Below are positions 18,675 through 26,730 of a stretch of DNA of 64,000 bases, in pieces. The position numbers and the translations under genes were made by a program. The notes below the pieces were generated by a model that saw nothing but the letters and a program-made list of their open reading frames with translations, had not been told where the DNA came from and searched no databases. Source of the stretch: Enterovibrio calviensis DSM 14347 (GTDB lineage Bacteria; Pseudomonadota; Gammaproteobacteria; Enterobacterales; Vibrionaceae). The stretch is taken from contig NZ_KK211218.1 of NCBI RefSeq assembly GCF_000621165.1, positions 52,936-116,935 on the forward strand. Direction: 5' to 3'. How positions within the stretch are numbered: position 1 is the stretch's first letter; each line of letters starts with the position of its first letter.

Positions 18675-18840
18675 TTCATTTGTCCGTAGATGTTTCTTGG
18701 ATTTACTTAGTTTCAAAGTGTAGCGGTAGCGAAAAGCGCTGTGAAACGCTAATATTTCTCTAATGCTTTCAAAAAATTTGATTCAATAAGCTGGGGCGAG
18801 TTTTCAGCAAGAGCACTAGTTAGTCGGAGAAGCGGAGTTT

Positions 18841-19743
18841 ATGTTTTCTTATCAAGATCTTCAGGTGGTAGATGCGGTGGCACGTCGCGGCAGTTTTTCC
18901 GCTGCGGCTGAAGAATTGCACAAAGTCCCCAGTGCAGTGAGCTATACCATTCGCCAAATGGAAGACAAGCTTGCTGTGAATTTATTTGAGCGATTGCACC
19001 GCGCCGTGCGCTTAACGCCCGCTGGCGAGTTCTTTGTGATTGAAGCGCGTGATTTGATGAAGCGTATGCAAGAGGTAAGGGAACAGACTCAGCGTGTCGC
19101 CAATGGCTGGACGCGCAGTGTGTCGTTGGCGCTCGATAACGTAGTCCGTGAAGACCGCGTCGATTCGCTGGTACGTGATTTCTACGATGCGTTTCCAGAC
19201 GTCGAATTGCTCCTCACCATGGAAGTGTTCAATGGCGTGTGGGATGCCTTGGCTTATGACAGGGCAGACATTGCCATTGGCGCCACGGCAGCCGTGCCTG
19301 TTAGCGGTAACCTAAGCTACCGTGATATGGGGATTTTATCGTGGCGTTTTGTGGTGTCTAAACATCACCCTCTGGCGGATGCGCAAGAACCTCTCAGGAA
19401 CGATCAGCTTCTCTCATACCCCGCAATTTGTTTGGAAGATACCTCTCGTATTCTCCCCAAGCGAGCGACATGGCTGTTGGACAACCAGCGCCGTCTCACT
19501 GTGCCCAATTGGCACAGCGCAGCACAGTGTTTTCGAAGTGGCTTAGGTATTGGTGCCATGCCTTCGCACATGGCACAGCCGTATTTGGAGTCAGGCGAGT
19601 TGGTGGAGAAAATATTGGTTGAACCGCCAGCGAAAAGCCCATGCTGTATTGCGTGGCGAACAGACAAGGAAAACCCAGCAGTAAATTGGATTTTGGATTA
19701 CTTGGGCGACGCTGAAAAAGCGCATCGAGAGTGGTTGGAATAG
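18841..19743 (+). CDS. punR: LysR-type regulator PunR
   Basis: This 300-residue LysR-type regulator has an N-terminal winged helix (VVDAVARRGSFSAAAEELHK, residues about 9-28, and VPSAVSYTIRQMEDKL) and a substrate-binding domain; LFERLHRAVRLTPAGEFF, QEVFNGVWDAL-like EVFNGVWDALAYDRAD and DTSRILPKRATWLLDNQ match E. coli PunR (YdhB), which activates punC when purines are plentiful. Its place beside punC, transcribed away from it, supports this. The shared 166-base region should hold its operator, though I cannot fix the site by eye. Confidence 0.85.
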   Translation: MFSYQDLQVVDAVARRGSFSAAAEELHKVPSAVSYTIRQMEDKLAVNLFERLHRAVRLTPAGEFFVIEARDLMKRMQEVREQTQRVANGWTRSVSLALDNVVREDRVDSLVRDFYDAFPDVELLLTMEVFNGVWDALAYDRADIAIGATAAVPVSGNLSYRDMGILSWRFVVSKHHPLADAQEPLRNDQLLSYPAICLEDTSRILPKRATWLLDNQRRLTVPNWHSAAQCFRSGLGIGAMPSHMAQPYLESGELVEKILVEPPAKSPCCIAWRTDKENPAVNWILDYLGDAEKAHREWLE

Positions 19744-19897
19744 CAGTTCTTGCCGTGGTGACTTACTGACAAGCACAGCTCTGCTTATCAATCATTGCAG
19801 AAATCTTGATGTTTCTTTGCGTGTTATCTATTCAATCGAAAGCTAGCATCAAGTGGTTGGCGCTTTATTTCGCCTGCGACGAAAAGGAATATGATTC

Positions 19898-20206
19898 ATG
19901 CTGGACATTAGACCCAACTGCGAATGCTGTGACAAAGATCTGCCACCATCATCAACAGACGCCATGATTTGCACTTATGAGTGCACCTTTTGTGTGACCT
20001 GCGTGGAAGACGTGTTATCGAACGTGTGTCCGAATTGCGGCGGAGGGTTTATGTCGCGTCCAATTCGACCCAGCACAGCAAGACGCGAAGGCTTGAGCAT
20101 TCAAGACCAACCCGCGTCGACAAAAAGGGTTTATACGCCCTATAGCAAAGCAGAACTAATGGCATTTACTGCGCAGTTTAAACACATTCAACCAGAAGAT
20201 AGGTAA
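19898..20206 (+). CDS. DUF1272 cysteine-rich zinc protein
   Basis: This 102-residue protein is a DUF1272 family member. Cys pairs are visible at CECC (about residues 8-11), CTYECTFCVTC (25-35) and CPNCGGG (44-50), as expected for two zinc sites. The family occurs widely in proteobacteria and its role is unknown. A GGA-type ribosome site (AAAAGGAATATG) precedes the ATG. It follows punR by about 150 bases and has no obvious operon partner. Confidence 0.85.
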   Translation: MLDIRPNCECCDKDLPPSSTDAMICTYECTFCVTCVEDVLSNVCPNCGGGFMSRPIRPSTARREGLSIQDQPASTKRVYTPYSKAELMAFTAQFKHIQPEDR

Positions 20207-20243
20207 CGACGATTCTTTCCGCTTATGCCAAAAAACATAGTGC

Positions 20244-20263
20244 CGAGATGAGGCTCCATCTCG
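20244..20263. terminator. Hairpin between DUF1272 gene and the SHMT-like gene
   Basis: Stem CGAGATG / CATCTCG with a 6-base loop lies between converging genes. No immediate T-run follows on either strand, so termination is only a guess. Confidence 0.35.
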
Positions 20264-20297
20264 ACGCTTCGTCTTTGGTACTCGAAAAATATTGGCT

Positions 20298-21632
20298 CTA
20301 TGACAACACGTAATGTAACCCCTTATATTGGCGACGTAGGGTTTCGGTAGAATCCGCTATCTCCTTGTGTTCGCGTCTGTCCAAAAGGCAGTCGGCAATC
20401 AAACTAGCCACCGCTGGCATGTCTTGCGCGGTGAATCCGGCTCTTACGATTTCGGGAGTGCCAAATCGAAGCCCATTCATGTCACCTGATACAGGGTCAA
20501 TGGGAAGGCCAATGCCGCAGGTCAGAATGTTTGCCTTTCTGAGCTTCTTCGCCATGGCTTGTCCTCCGCCAAATGGCGCGGCGATAATGGCAAACTGATG
20601 GGAGAGAGTTGGTAGTTTGCCGTTTGGCGTGTCCACTTGAAATACAGGGAGCCCTTGGTTTTGACAGGCCACCGCTAAGGCTTGGTTAGTGCTGATCATC
20701 GCTTCAGAATAGGCCTTGCCATGCGCCTTCCAATCGAGCAGAGACACGGAGAGCGCGGCGGATTTTGCTGCATCAAAGTTAGCGGTCAAACCGGGAAAAG
20801 CGATAGCGTCGATTTTCTCCATCAGCGTCGCATCATTGGAAACGATTAAACCACCTGGCGGTCCGCCAAGGCTTTTGTAGGTGCTCATGGTCATCACATG
20901 TGCGCCTTCATTGAGTGGGTTTGGCCAACTTTTACCCGCAATGATCCCGCATTGGTGCGCAGCATCAAAGAGTACGAAAGCACCGACTTCATCGGCAATC
21001 GCACGAATGTCTGCAATGGGGTGGGGTAGCAAATTCAAGCTGCCACCAATAGTGATGAGCTTAGGTTTCAGTGCGTGAGCTTGTTTTCGTAACGCGTTCA
21101 AATCGACCGTGTAGTGTGTCGCGTCTGAGGCCATTTCGACAACGTTTAAGCCGTATAAACCCGCTGCGCCCGCATTGTGATGCGTAACATGCCCACCAAT
21201 CGATGCGGGCGGCACCAACACGGTATCACCCGCTTTGCAGGTCGCCATGAAGGCATACAAGTTAGCCATCGCACCCGATGCGACGCGAATTTCTGCATAT
21301 TTTGCGTCAAACACCTCGCAGGCTAATTGAGCAGCAACTAGCTCAATTTGTTCGATGGCTTCAAGCCCCATTTCATATTTGTCTCCGGGATGACCTAGAG
21401 AAGGGCGCGATCCCATACCAGACGCTAATAGTGCTTCTGCTTTCGGGTTCATGATGTTGGTGGCGGGATTGAGGTTGATGCATTGCTTCTCATGAATGGT
21501 GCGGTTTTCCTCCGCCAGCGTATAGATAGAAGTGATCATCGCCTGATGCTCGCTCATGTCGAATTGGCTAAGAGATTGCTCTGCGAACTGATTTAGGGTG
21601 TCGTTGACCCAAGGCTTGGTATGAAATGGCAT
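20298..21632 (-). CDS. SHMT-fold PLP enzyme, substrate uncertain
   Basis: This 444-residue protein has the serine hydroxymethyltransferase fold and length. It has SLGHPGDKYEMG near residue 77, FDAAHQCGIIAG near 222 and the PLP-lysine segment STYKSLGGPPGG near 252. In true GlyA the corresponding motif is THKTLRGPRGG; here both arginines are replaced (LGGPPGG). That suggests a substrate other than serine/tetrahydrofolate, such as another beta-hydroxy amino acid. It is divergent from a LysR regulator of the GcvA type. Which aldol or transfer reaction it runs cannot be told. Confidence 0.7.
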   Translation of the reverse strand: MPFHTKPWVNDTLNQFAEQSLSQFDMSEHQAMITSIYTLAEENRTIHEKQCINLNPATNIMNPKAEALLASGMGSRPSLGHPGDKYEMGLEAIEQIELVAAQLACEVFDAKYAEIRVASGAMANLYAFMATCKAGDTVLVPPASIGGHVTHHNAGAAGLYGLNVVEMASDATHYTVDLNALRKQAHALKPKLITIGGSLNLLPHPIADIRAIADEVGAFVLFDAAHQCGIIAGKSWPNPLNEGAHVMTMSTYKSLGGPPGGLIVSNDATLMEKIDAIAFPGLTANFDAAKSAALSVSLLDWKAHGKAYSEAMISTNQALAVACQNQGLPVFQVDTPNGKLPTLSHQFAIIAAPFGGGQAMAKKLRKANILTCGIGLPIDPVSGDMNGLRFGTPEIVRAGFTAQDMPAVASLIADCLLDRREHKEIADSTETLRRQYKGLHYVLS

Positions 21633-21747
21633 CTGGCTCGCTCCTTGTCCTTCACTATTTTGATGCTTCTATCAAAACGCGACAGCAGGGTTATCTCAAA
21701 TGCATTATTTTTTGTGTAAGACATAATTTAATTTGGGCTAGATATTC

Positions 21748-22626
21748 ATGCGGTCACAGCGCTTTCCTCACCTTCCGCCACTTGACGCGTTGATCGCATT
21801 TGAATCAGCCGCCGAACATGAAAGCTTCGCCAGAGCAGGTGAAGAGCTTTTTTTAACTGCGTCTGCGATTGCTTATCAAATCAAAAAACTCGAGCGCACC
21901 TTAGGTGTGCCTCTGTTTGCTCGCCACGGAAAAGGTGTGTCGTTGACGGCAAAAGGGCAAGATTTTTTACTGCTTGTCCGTGAGTCATTCACTGCAATGG
22001 AAAACCATGTTGATAGGATCAGGCATGGTCGATTAGCGCCCGTGAAACTGAAAACACAGCATGCTTTTGCTCAGCTTTGGTTACAAAAACGTCTGGGAGA
22101 TTATCAACACAATTTCCCTGATCATGATTTGGAAATTACGGCGGTTTCGACCATTTCGGGAAGCCCCAAAGATACCGATATTGCGATTGGCTATTTTCAC
22201 CACGATCCTGGCGAGCACTGGCAATGCCTATGGAAAGAAACCTTGATTCCGGTTGCGTCTAAGGGCTATGAATCAAAGACACCTGTTCTTTATCAGGATA
22301 TGAATTGGCACGATGACTGGCGCTTCTGGCAGGACCCAAAACACATCAATAATGGGGCTGCAAAAATGCGCCGTTCTAGCTTGTATGCGTTGATTTTACA
22401 GTCTGTGCTCGATGGGCATGGCGTGATGGTTGGGCGTGTATCTTTGATTCAAGAGCATTTAGAGAGCGGTGCATTAACGCCATGGCCAACAGCACATATT
22501 CAAGCCGTTGAGAGTGGCGGTTACTACCTCTATCAATCACCTTCTTGCGGCGAGCATGTGGTCGCGCAGCATTTTTGTCAGTGGTTGGTTACGGTGTGTT
22601 CAGACAAAATGAATGGCCAACAATAA
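21748..22626 (+). CDS. LysR-type regulator (GcvA-like)
   Basis: This 292-residue protein is a LysR regulator with the GcvA-like opening LPPLDALIAFESAAEHESFA and HTH LTASAIAYQIKKLE (about residues 32-45). It is transcribed away from the SHMT-like gene with 115 bases between the starts, so it most likely controls that gene. GcvA-type proteins often sense glycine or related amino acids, but the ligand here is not known. A terminator-like stem follows the stop. Confidence 0.85.
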   Translation: MRSQRFPHLPPLDALIAFESAAEHESFARAGEELFLTASAIAYQIKKLERTLGVPLFARHGKGVSLTAKGQDFLLLVRESFTAMENHVDRIRHGRLAPVKLKTQHAFAQLWLQKRLGDYQHNFPDHDLEITAVSTISGSPKDTDIAIGYFHHDPGEHWQCLWKETLIPVASKGYESKTPVLYQDMNWHDDWRFWQDPKHINNGAAKMRRSSLYALILQSVLDGHGVMVGRVSLIQEHLESGALTPWPTAHIQAVESGGYYLYQSPSCGEHVVAQHFCQWLVTVCSDKMNGQQ

Positions 22627-22636
22627 AGCCTCCCGC

Positions 22637-22662
22637 AAAGCCACCCAGCAAGGATGGCTTTT
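22637..22662 (+). terminator. Terminator of the GcvA-like gene
   Basis: Stem AAAGCCA / TGGCTTT, with partial inner pairing, closes into a T-rich tail 10 bases after the LysR stop. Weaker than the other terminators here. Confidence 0.5.
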
Positions 22663-22706
22663 ATCGATGAAACGTTACCTTGCTTCTCTAACGTATTAAT
22701 TATCTG

Positions 22707-23246
22707 TTAAAAGTGAGCAGTTGCGTCCCGCGCTTCTTTTTCCATGGGGGCATTATCGTAGCCGTAAACATACATCTGCATGAGGTACTGTCGTGTTTGC
22801 TCGGTTAGGCCTAACTCTTCGGCTTGCTTTACATGAACCAGCTCATGGGGAAGAAGGTCACGCTGTGTTTTGTATTGGTTTTTTATCCATACACCATAGC
22901 CATAGGTGTAACCTGCCATATTGGGGTTGGTGTACCCCACGCTTTTCGCGACTTTGAGCAGTTCGGGGTCTGTTGGCGCAGGCAATTTATCGACGTAATA
23001 GACTCTTACCTTCTCGGGCTGCTGAACACCCATCTCTTTGGCAACCATAATCTGCGCATCTGTTAGTGGAATGCCATTTAGTAGCGCTTCTTTCTGCGCT
23101 TCGTGTACAAACTCACTGGCGGAAGGCATGAGCTGCTCAACGCCGTCAATCAGTTGTTGTGGTGGGTTTGCATAGATTTCATCTCGGTTGACACATCCGG
23201 CCAATGCCAGCAAGCCAATTGAAAGACAAAACATTTTCCTAAACAT
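22707..23246 (-). CDS. Lipoprotein with HExxH motif
   Basis: This 179-residue protein carries a lipoprotein signal with lipobox LALAGC (cysteine at residue 18), so it is anchored in a membrane. The mature part has HELVHVKQAEELG near residues 134-146; HExxH is the zinc-binding signature of metallopeptidases. A DUF4157-like or eCIS peptidase relation is possible because HELVHVKQ is near the form seen in those, but the rest does not match a family I recognise. It is a single gene with no operon partner. Its function is unknown. Confidence 0.7.
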   Translation of the reverse strand: MFRKMFCLSIGLLALAGCVNRDEIYANPPQQLIDGVEQLMPSASEFVHEAQKEALLNGIPLTDAQIMVAKEMGVQQPEKVRVYYVDKLPAPTDPELLKVAKSVGYTNPNMAGYTYGYGVWIKNQYKTQRDLLPHELVHVKQAEELGLTEQTRQYLMQMYVYGYDNAPMEKEARDATAHF

Positions 23247-23748
23247 ATCGATACTCCAATTTCCTTCGCAATACAGTTTTTGTATTTGGTGAAATTAACA
23301 TCAAACAGAACAAGAACTTGGTTGCGTTAGGTTTTCTTAGAGGCAAGACTCAGCACAAAGAAATCACGATGTAACGATCTAAACGGTGTGGGTAACTTAA
23401 TGAATGGTGAATGGTGAATGGTGAGCGGCTGTGTGGGTGTGCTGCAGCTAGGCATTGGGTTAATCACCATGGCAAACATTACGAGAAGATAGGTACTGCA
23501 AGCGGGGTTCGCTAGTTTGTCACATTCTGTGATGCTCGGTTACTTGGATGGCAGGAGTCAATTCACTTAGCATGTTGTGTGTGGATGAGAACGCCTTTTC
23601 CACTAAGACGAAAAGTGCCATTAAACAAGCTGGGAAAGGGCTACGAATGATGGTCATGGTTGAGTTGTTCTGGCGTTTTTATACGAACAGCCACTGATTC
23701 GACATGGTTAAATCGTCAAACAGTGGCTGATGTTTTAGAGGTTAGAAT
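23247..23748. other. Gene-free intergenic stretch
   Basis: About 500 bases between the lipoprotein gene and the metallo-hydrolase gene hold no open frame with a ribosome site. It contains a heptamer repeat (23401-23428) and, at its left-hand end relative to the next gene, a hairpin CAGCCACTG / CAGTGGCTG (23688-23729) that may end the minus-strand metallo-hydrolase transcript, though no T-run follows. Confidence 0.6.
23401..23428. repeat. Heptamer tandem repeat
   Basis: TGAATGG is repeated three times and followed by a TGAGCGG variant, in a gene-free region. Confidence 0.8.
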
Positions 23749-24726
23749 TTATTTTGTCGCAGACAAATCTCTGTAAGCGGCTGGTACATTCAATGAAGGA
23801 TGCACCCAATCACGTAGCGCGTAGCCTCGAAATTCTGGCATTTGCACTTTCGCGACGGTTTCTTCTAGAGTAAGTCCTTCATCAATGGCTGCCTGTACTT
23901 GGGTCTTTATGGTGTCGAGATAATCAATGTGCCATTGAATATCATCTGGTGTCATCGGCGAGCCATGACCGGGTACCACCGTGGCATCGTCTGGCAAAAA
24001 GGCGCGAACTTTCTGTAATGAGGCCAGCGTTTCTAACAAATGCCCATCTAACAGCCAAGGCAGTGACGGTTTAACGGTAATGATTGGGTTACCTGACCAC
24101 ATGGTTTTTGATTCTGGTTCCCAGACAAACAAGTCTCCACCTGTTTGTGCGAAACCAAAGTCGATAATCTCAACACGCTTACCGCCAAGATCTAGCGTGA
24201 TGTCACCACCTGTACCTACCAGAATATCCGCGTCAGTCGGCTTGATTTCTTCGATGCCACGGCCTTTGCCGAAGTTGTGCATCATAAATTCAGTATCATG
24301 CGCGAAGTGGTTATCGATGTAGTCTTTCGCCACTTCATGCTGGATGATTTTGGTTTCCTTTGGTAAATACATGTTTCCGTAGGAGTGGTCACCATGGAAA
24401 CTGGTATTCACGGCGTAAATGATAGGCTTGTTGGCTTCTGTCGCGACCATTCCTTGAACTTGTTTGTTCAATCGCTCGTTGAGCATGGTGTCGATGATCA
24501 ACACGCCTTTCTCACCCACAATGAATCCGCCACTTGTGGCAACCGGTAGCCCTTTAGCTTCCAGTTCTTTTGCATCAGACGGGTAGTAAGCGTAAACGCC
24601 GTTATCAAGTTTTTCGGCGATAAGTTGTACTTTATTGGCATCCCATACCGGCTCATTGGCAGTGGCTGCAAAACTTAAGAGCGAGGTTGTCGCGACAATC
24701 GAAGCCGCAATTATTGTTCTTTTCAT
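23749..24726 (-). CDS. Exported metallo-beta-lactamase-fold protein with altered ligands
   Basis: This 325-residue protein has a signal peptide (about 1-23, ending ATANE) and a metallo-beta-lactamase fold. TSGGFIVGEKGVLIIDT, the NTSFHGDHSYGN loop (106-117), GFAQTGGDLFVW (191-202) and VPGHGSPM (251-258) mark the family. The usual H-x-H-x-D-H reads S-F-H-G-D-H, so the first histidine is Ser109. The ligand usually found as His before TxGD is Gln194. His111, Asp113, His114 and His254 are kept. Thus one metal site is probably lost. It is divergent from a LysR gene and likely a hydrolase with a periplasmic substrate, but a non-catalytic role is also possible. Confidence 0.8.
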   Translation of the reverse strand: MKRTIIAASIVATTSLLSFAATANEPVWDANKVQLIAEKLDNGVYAYYPSDAKELEAKGLPVATSGGFIVGEKGVLIIDTMLNERLNKQVQGMVATEANKPIIYAVNTSFHGDHSYGNMYLPKETKIIQHEVAKDYIDNHFAHDTEFMMHNFGKGRGIEEIKPTDADILVGTGGDITLDLGGKRVEIIDFGFAQTGGDLFVWEPESKTMWSGNPIITVKPSLPWLLDGHLLETLASLQKVRAFLPDDATVVPGHGSPMTPDDIQWHIDYLDTIKTQVQAAIDEGLTLEETVAKVQMPEFRGYALRDWVHPSLNVPAAYRDLSATK

Positions 24727-24819
24727 GATGTGATCCTATCTCGTTTATTGCTTCCGTGAAATTCGCATTCACTCTACGAATGCTGGGGTGGATAATAAAC
24801 TGCATCTGGAGTAATTTAG

Positions 24820-24838
24820 TGTTCTCTGATTGAGAACA
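24820..24838. promoter_or_regulatory. Candidate LysR operator
   Basis: A perfect inverted repeat TGTTCTC-N5-GAGAACA lies between the divergent metallo-hydrolase and LysR genes, 33 bases before the LysR start. Size and place suit a LysR-type operator for both genes. Confidence 0.55.
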
Positions 24839-24871
24839 ATCTAAATAACAATCGCGAATTCGGTAGGATAA

Positions 24872-25780
24872 ATGGATAAGTTTGCAAACATGGAAACGTT
24901 TGTACGTGTGGTGGATGTGGGCAGCATTAGCGGTGCTGCCGATCGCATGAACTTGGCGAAATCAGCGGTGAGTCGCCGCTTGAAAGAGCTTGAAAATCAC
25001 CTCAATGCGCAACTTTTTCATCGCTCGACTCGCAGTATGAAACCAACAGAAACCGGGCTTGCGTTCTATGAGCACTGCTTGCGTATTTTGGAAGATATTC
25101 GCGAAGCGGAAGCGGCGACATCACATGCTCACTGTGTGTTGCAGGGGCCTTTGAAAGTCGCCATGCCTTCCACGTTTGGCGTGCTTCATATGGGGGCGGC
25201 GGTGAATGACTTTCTCAAACTTCACCCTAACGTAGAATTTGAACTCGACTTCAATGATCGACAGGTCGCCCTGATTGATGATGGCTATGATCTCGCTATT
25301 CGCATTGCTGAGTTGCCGGATTCCGCGTTGCTTGCGCGAAAGCTGACAACCATTAAACATGTCTTGTGTGCCAGCCCGGATTATTTAGCCGAGCACGGTA
25401 CGCCAACGAAAGTGTCGGACTTATCCGCTCATCAATGTCTTATCTATAGTTTGAGCAAAGATGTGAGCCATTGGCATATTGAAACGCCTGATGGATCATC
25501 TCAAAAAGTGAAAATCAACCCGGTGCTCAAATCCAGTAGTGGCGAGTATTTAATATCTGCTGCTGAAAATGGGCTTGGAATCGCTCATCTCCCTACCTTT
25601 GTCGCGCAAGAGAAAATCAACAATGGCTCGGTAGTTGAAGTGTTGCCCGGTTGTAGCTTTCGAGCGATCAATGCCTATGCGGTATATCCTCAAACACGCC
25701 ACCTATCTCGACGAGTGAGAACCTTTATTGATTTCCTCGTAGAGCGCTTTGAAGGCACACCCTATTGGGATAACGCTTAG
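24872..25780 (+). CDS. LysR-type regulator beside the metallo-hydrolase
   Basis: This 302-residue protein is a LysR regulator of the AaeR/DmlR subgroup style (METFVRVVDVGSISGAADRM, then AKSAVSRRLKELENHL; about residues 7-43). The C-terminal half is a ligand-binding domain. It is transcribed away from the metallo-beta-lactamase-fold gene, and a good palindrome lies between, so it most likely regulates it. The effector is unknown. A run of TTGCAG repeats begins right after its stop codon. Confidence 0.85.
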   Translation: MDKFANMETFVRVVDVGSISGAADRMNLAKSAVSRRLKELENHLNAQLFHRSTRSMKPTETGLAFYEHCLRILEDIREAEAATSHAHCVLQGPLKVAMPSTFGVLHMGAAVNDFLKLHPNVEFELDFNDRQVALIDDGYDLAIRIAELPDSALLARKLTTIKHVLCASPDYLAEHGTPTKVSDLSAHQCLIYSLSKDVSHWHIETPDGSSQKVKINPVLKSSSGEYLISAAENGLGIAHLPTFVAQEKINNGSVVEVLPGCSFRAINAYAVYPQTRHLSRRVRTFIDFLVERFEGTPYWDNA

Positions 25781-25816
25781 TTGCAGTTGCAGTTGCAGTT
25801 GCAGTTGCAGTTGCAG
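25781..25816. repeat. TTGCAG hexamer repeat, six copies
   Basis: Six perfect copies of TTGCAG start on the base after the LysR stop codon (TAG at 25778-25780). Simple-sequence repeats such as this can change copy number by slippage; here it lies outside coding sequence between two converging transcripts. Confidence 0.95.
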
Positions 25817-25863
25817 GTATAGCTATTGACGCCGTTGGGTGAGTATTGGCAATCATCGATTGG

Positions 25864-26730
25864 TCACGGCATATAGGATAAATCCGGTTCAATATAAATA
25901 TGCACGGTGTCGCTGTATCTGCCGCCCGCTTTTCGTTCTGTATTGCCAATGATAATTTGAATGGGAAGGGGCGTCCCATCGGTGGAATAGTCACTTTTCC
26001 ATTCACTGTTTGAATCATCCAGCGCGATTCGCTCGTTAGCGATGCGCATGGTGTAGTCGAGATCCCACTTGGCGTTTTGAGATTGGTGCCTGAGCTTACC
26101 GTTAAATTGCGATTCGGCGGAGAGGGAATACGGGGCGGTACTCTCTACCCAAAGGCGCGGCGCGGAATTGATGATTTTGTTCGTTTTCAAAGAACCCAAG
26201 TCAAGATTGTAGTGACGTTGTGTTAGGCCATAGAACTGTATTCTGGCACTGGGGGGCACATTAGCGGTGATTGGCAGAGTGACTTGGTCAAGCTCCATAA
26301 TGCTGTTTACCGGATAAAGCGTCGCTTTCAAGATACCGCCATACTCACCGGCTTCTAACCATTGCGCATCAGGGTAACGTAGCTCAAATTCTGCGTCTGC
26401 CATGCTAGCGTCTAACTTCATTCGCCATTTCCCTGCTAGCAAATTGCCTGTTTCAGCAAAGTATTCGAAGCGCATCTCTGCGTTTTTTCGGCTTTTAAGT
26501 GATTCTGCTCCATCATCCACTTCGATAACGACCTCAACAATACACCCGTGAGGAATATCGGACTGTAACTGGTATTTTTTTATCAACGGATAGCTGGTGG
26601 AAGAAAACACATCATAGGTGTTAGCGCTGAGCATGGGCTTCAAGTTCTGCACAGAGGCATTACAGGTTTCAGCGAGTGTATTGGCGCTGAATAGCGATAT
26701 GACAACTGCAGATAAACACTTAATCCACAT
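25864..26730 (-). CDS. Chaperone-usher pilus tip protein (probable)
   Basis: This 288-residue protein has a signal peptide (about 1-20, SANTLAET) followed by a cysteine-poor, beta-rich exported sequence. It is the last gene of the chaperone-usher operon and starts 11 bases inside the usher gene end, so it is coupled to it. In operons of this shape the last gene usually codes for a tip adhesin or minor subunit, larger than the pilins as here. No lectin or known adhesin domain is recognised. Ligand is unknown; the assignment rests on position and size. Confidence 0.6.
   Translation of the reverse strand: MWIKCLSAVVISLFSANTLAETCNASVQNLKPMLSANTYDVFSSTSYPLIKKYQLQSDIPHGCIVEVVIEVDDGAESLKSRKNAEMRFEYFAETGNLLAGKWRMKLDASMADAEFELRYPDAQWLEAGEYGGILKATLYPVNSIMELDQVTLPITANVPPSARIQFYGLTQRHYNLDLGSLKTNKIINSAPRLWVESTAPYSLSAESQFNGKLRHQSQNAKWDLDYTMRIANERIALDDSNSEWKSDYSTDGTPLPIQIIIGNTERKAGGRYSDTVHIYIEPDLSYMP

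Noticed and set aside
23401..23428. CRISPR-like or VNTR array
   Set aside because: Three heptamers in direct contact without spacers; no CRISPR repeat-spacer pattern or cas gene in the window.
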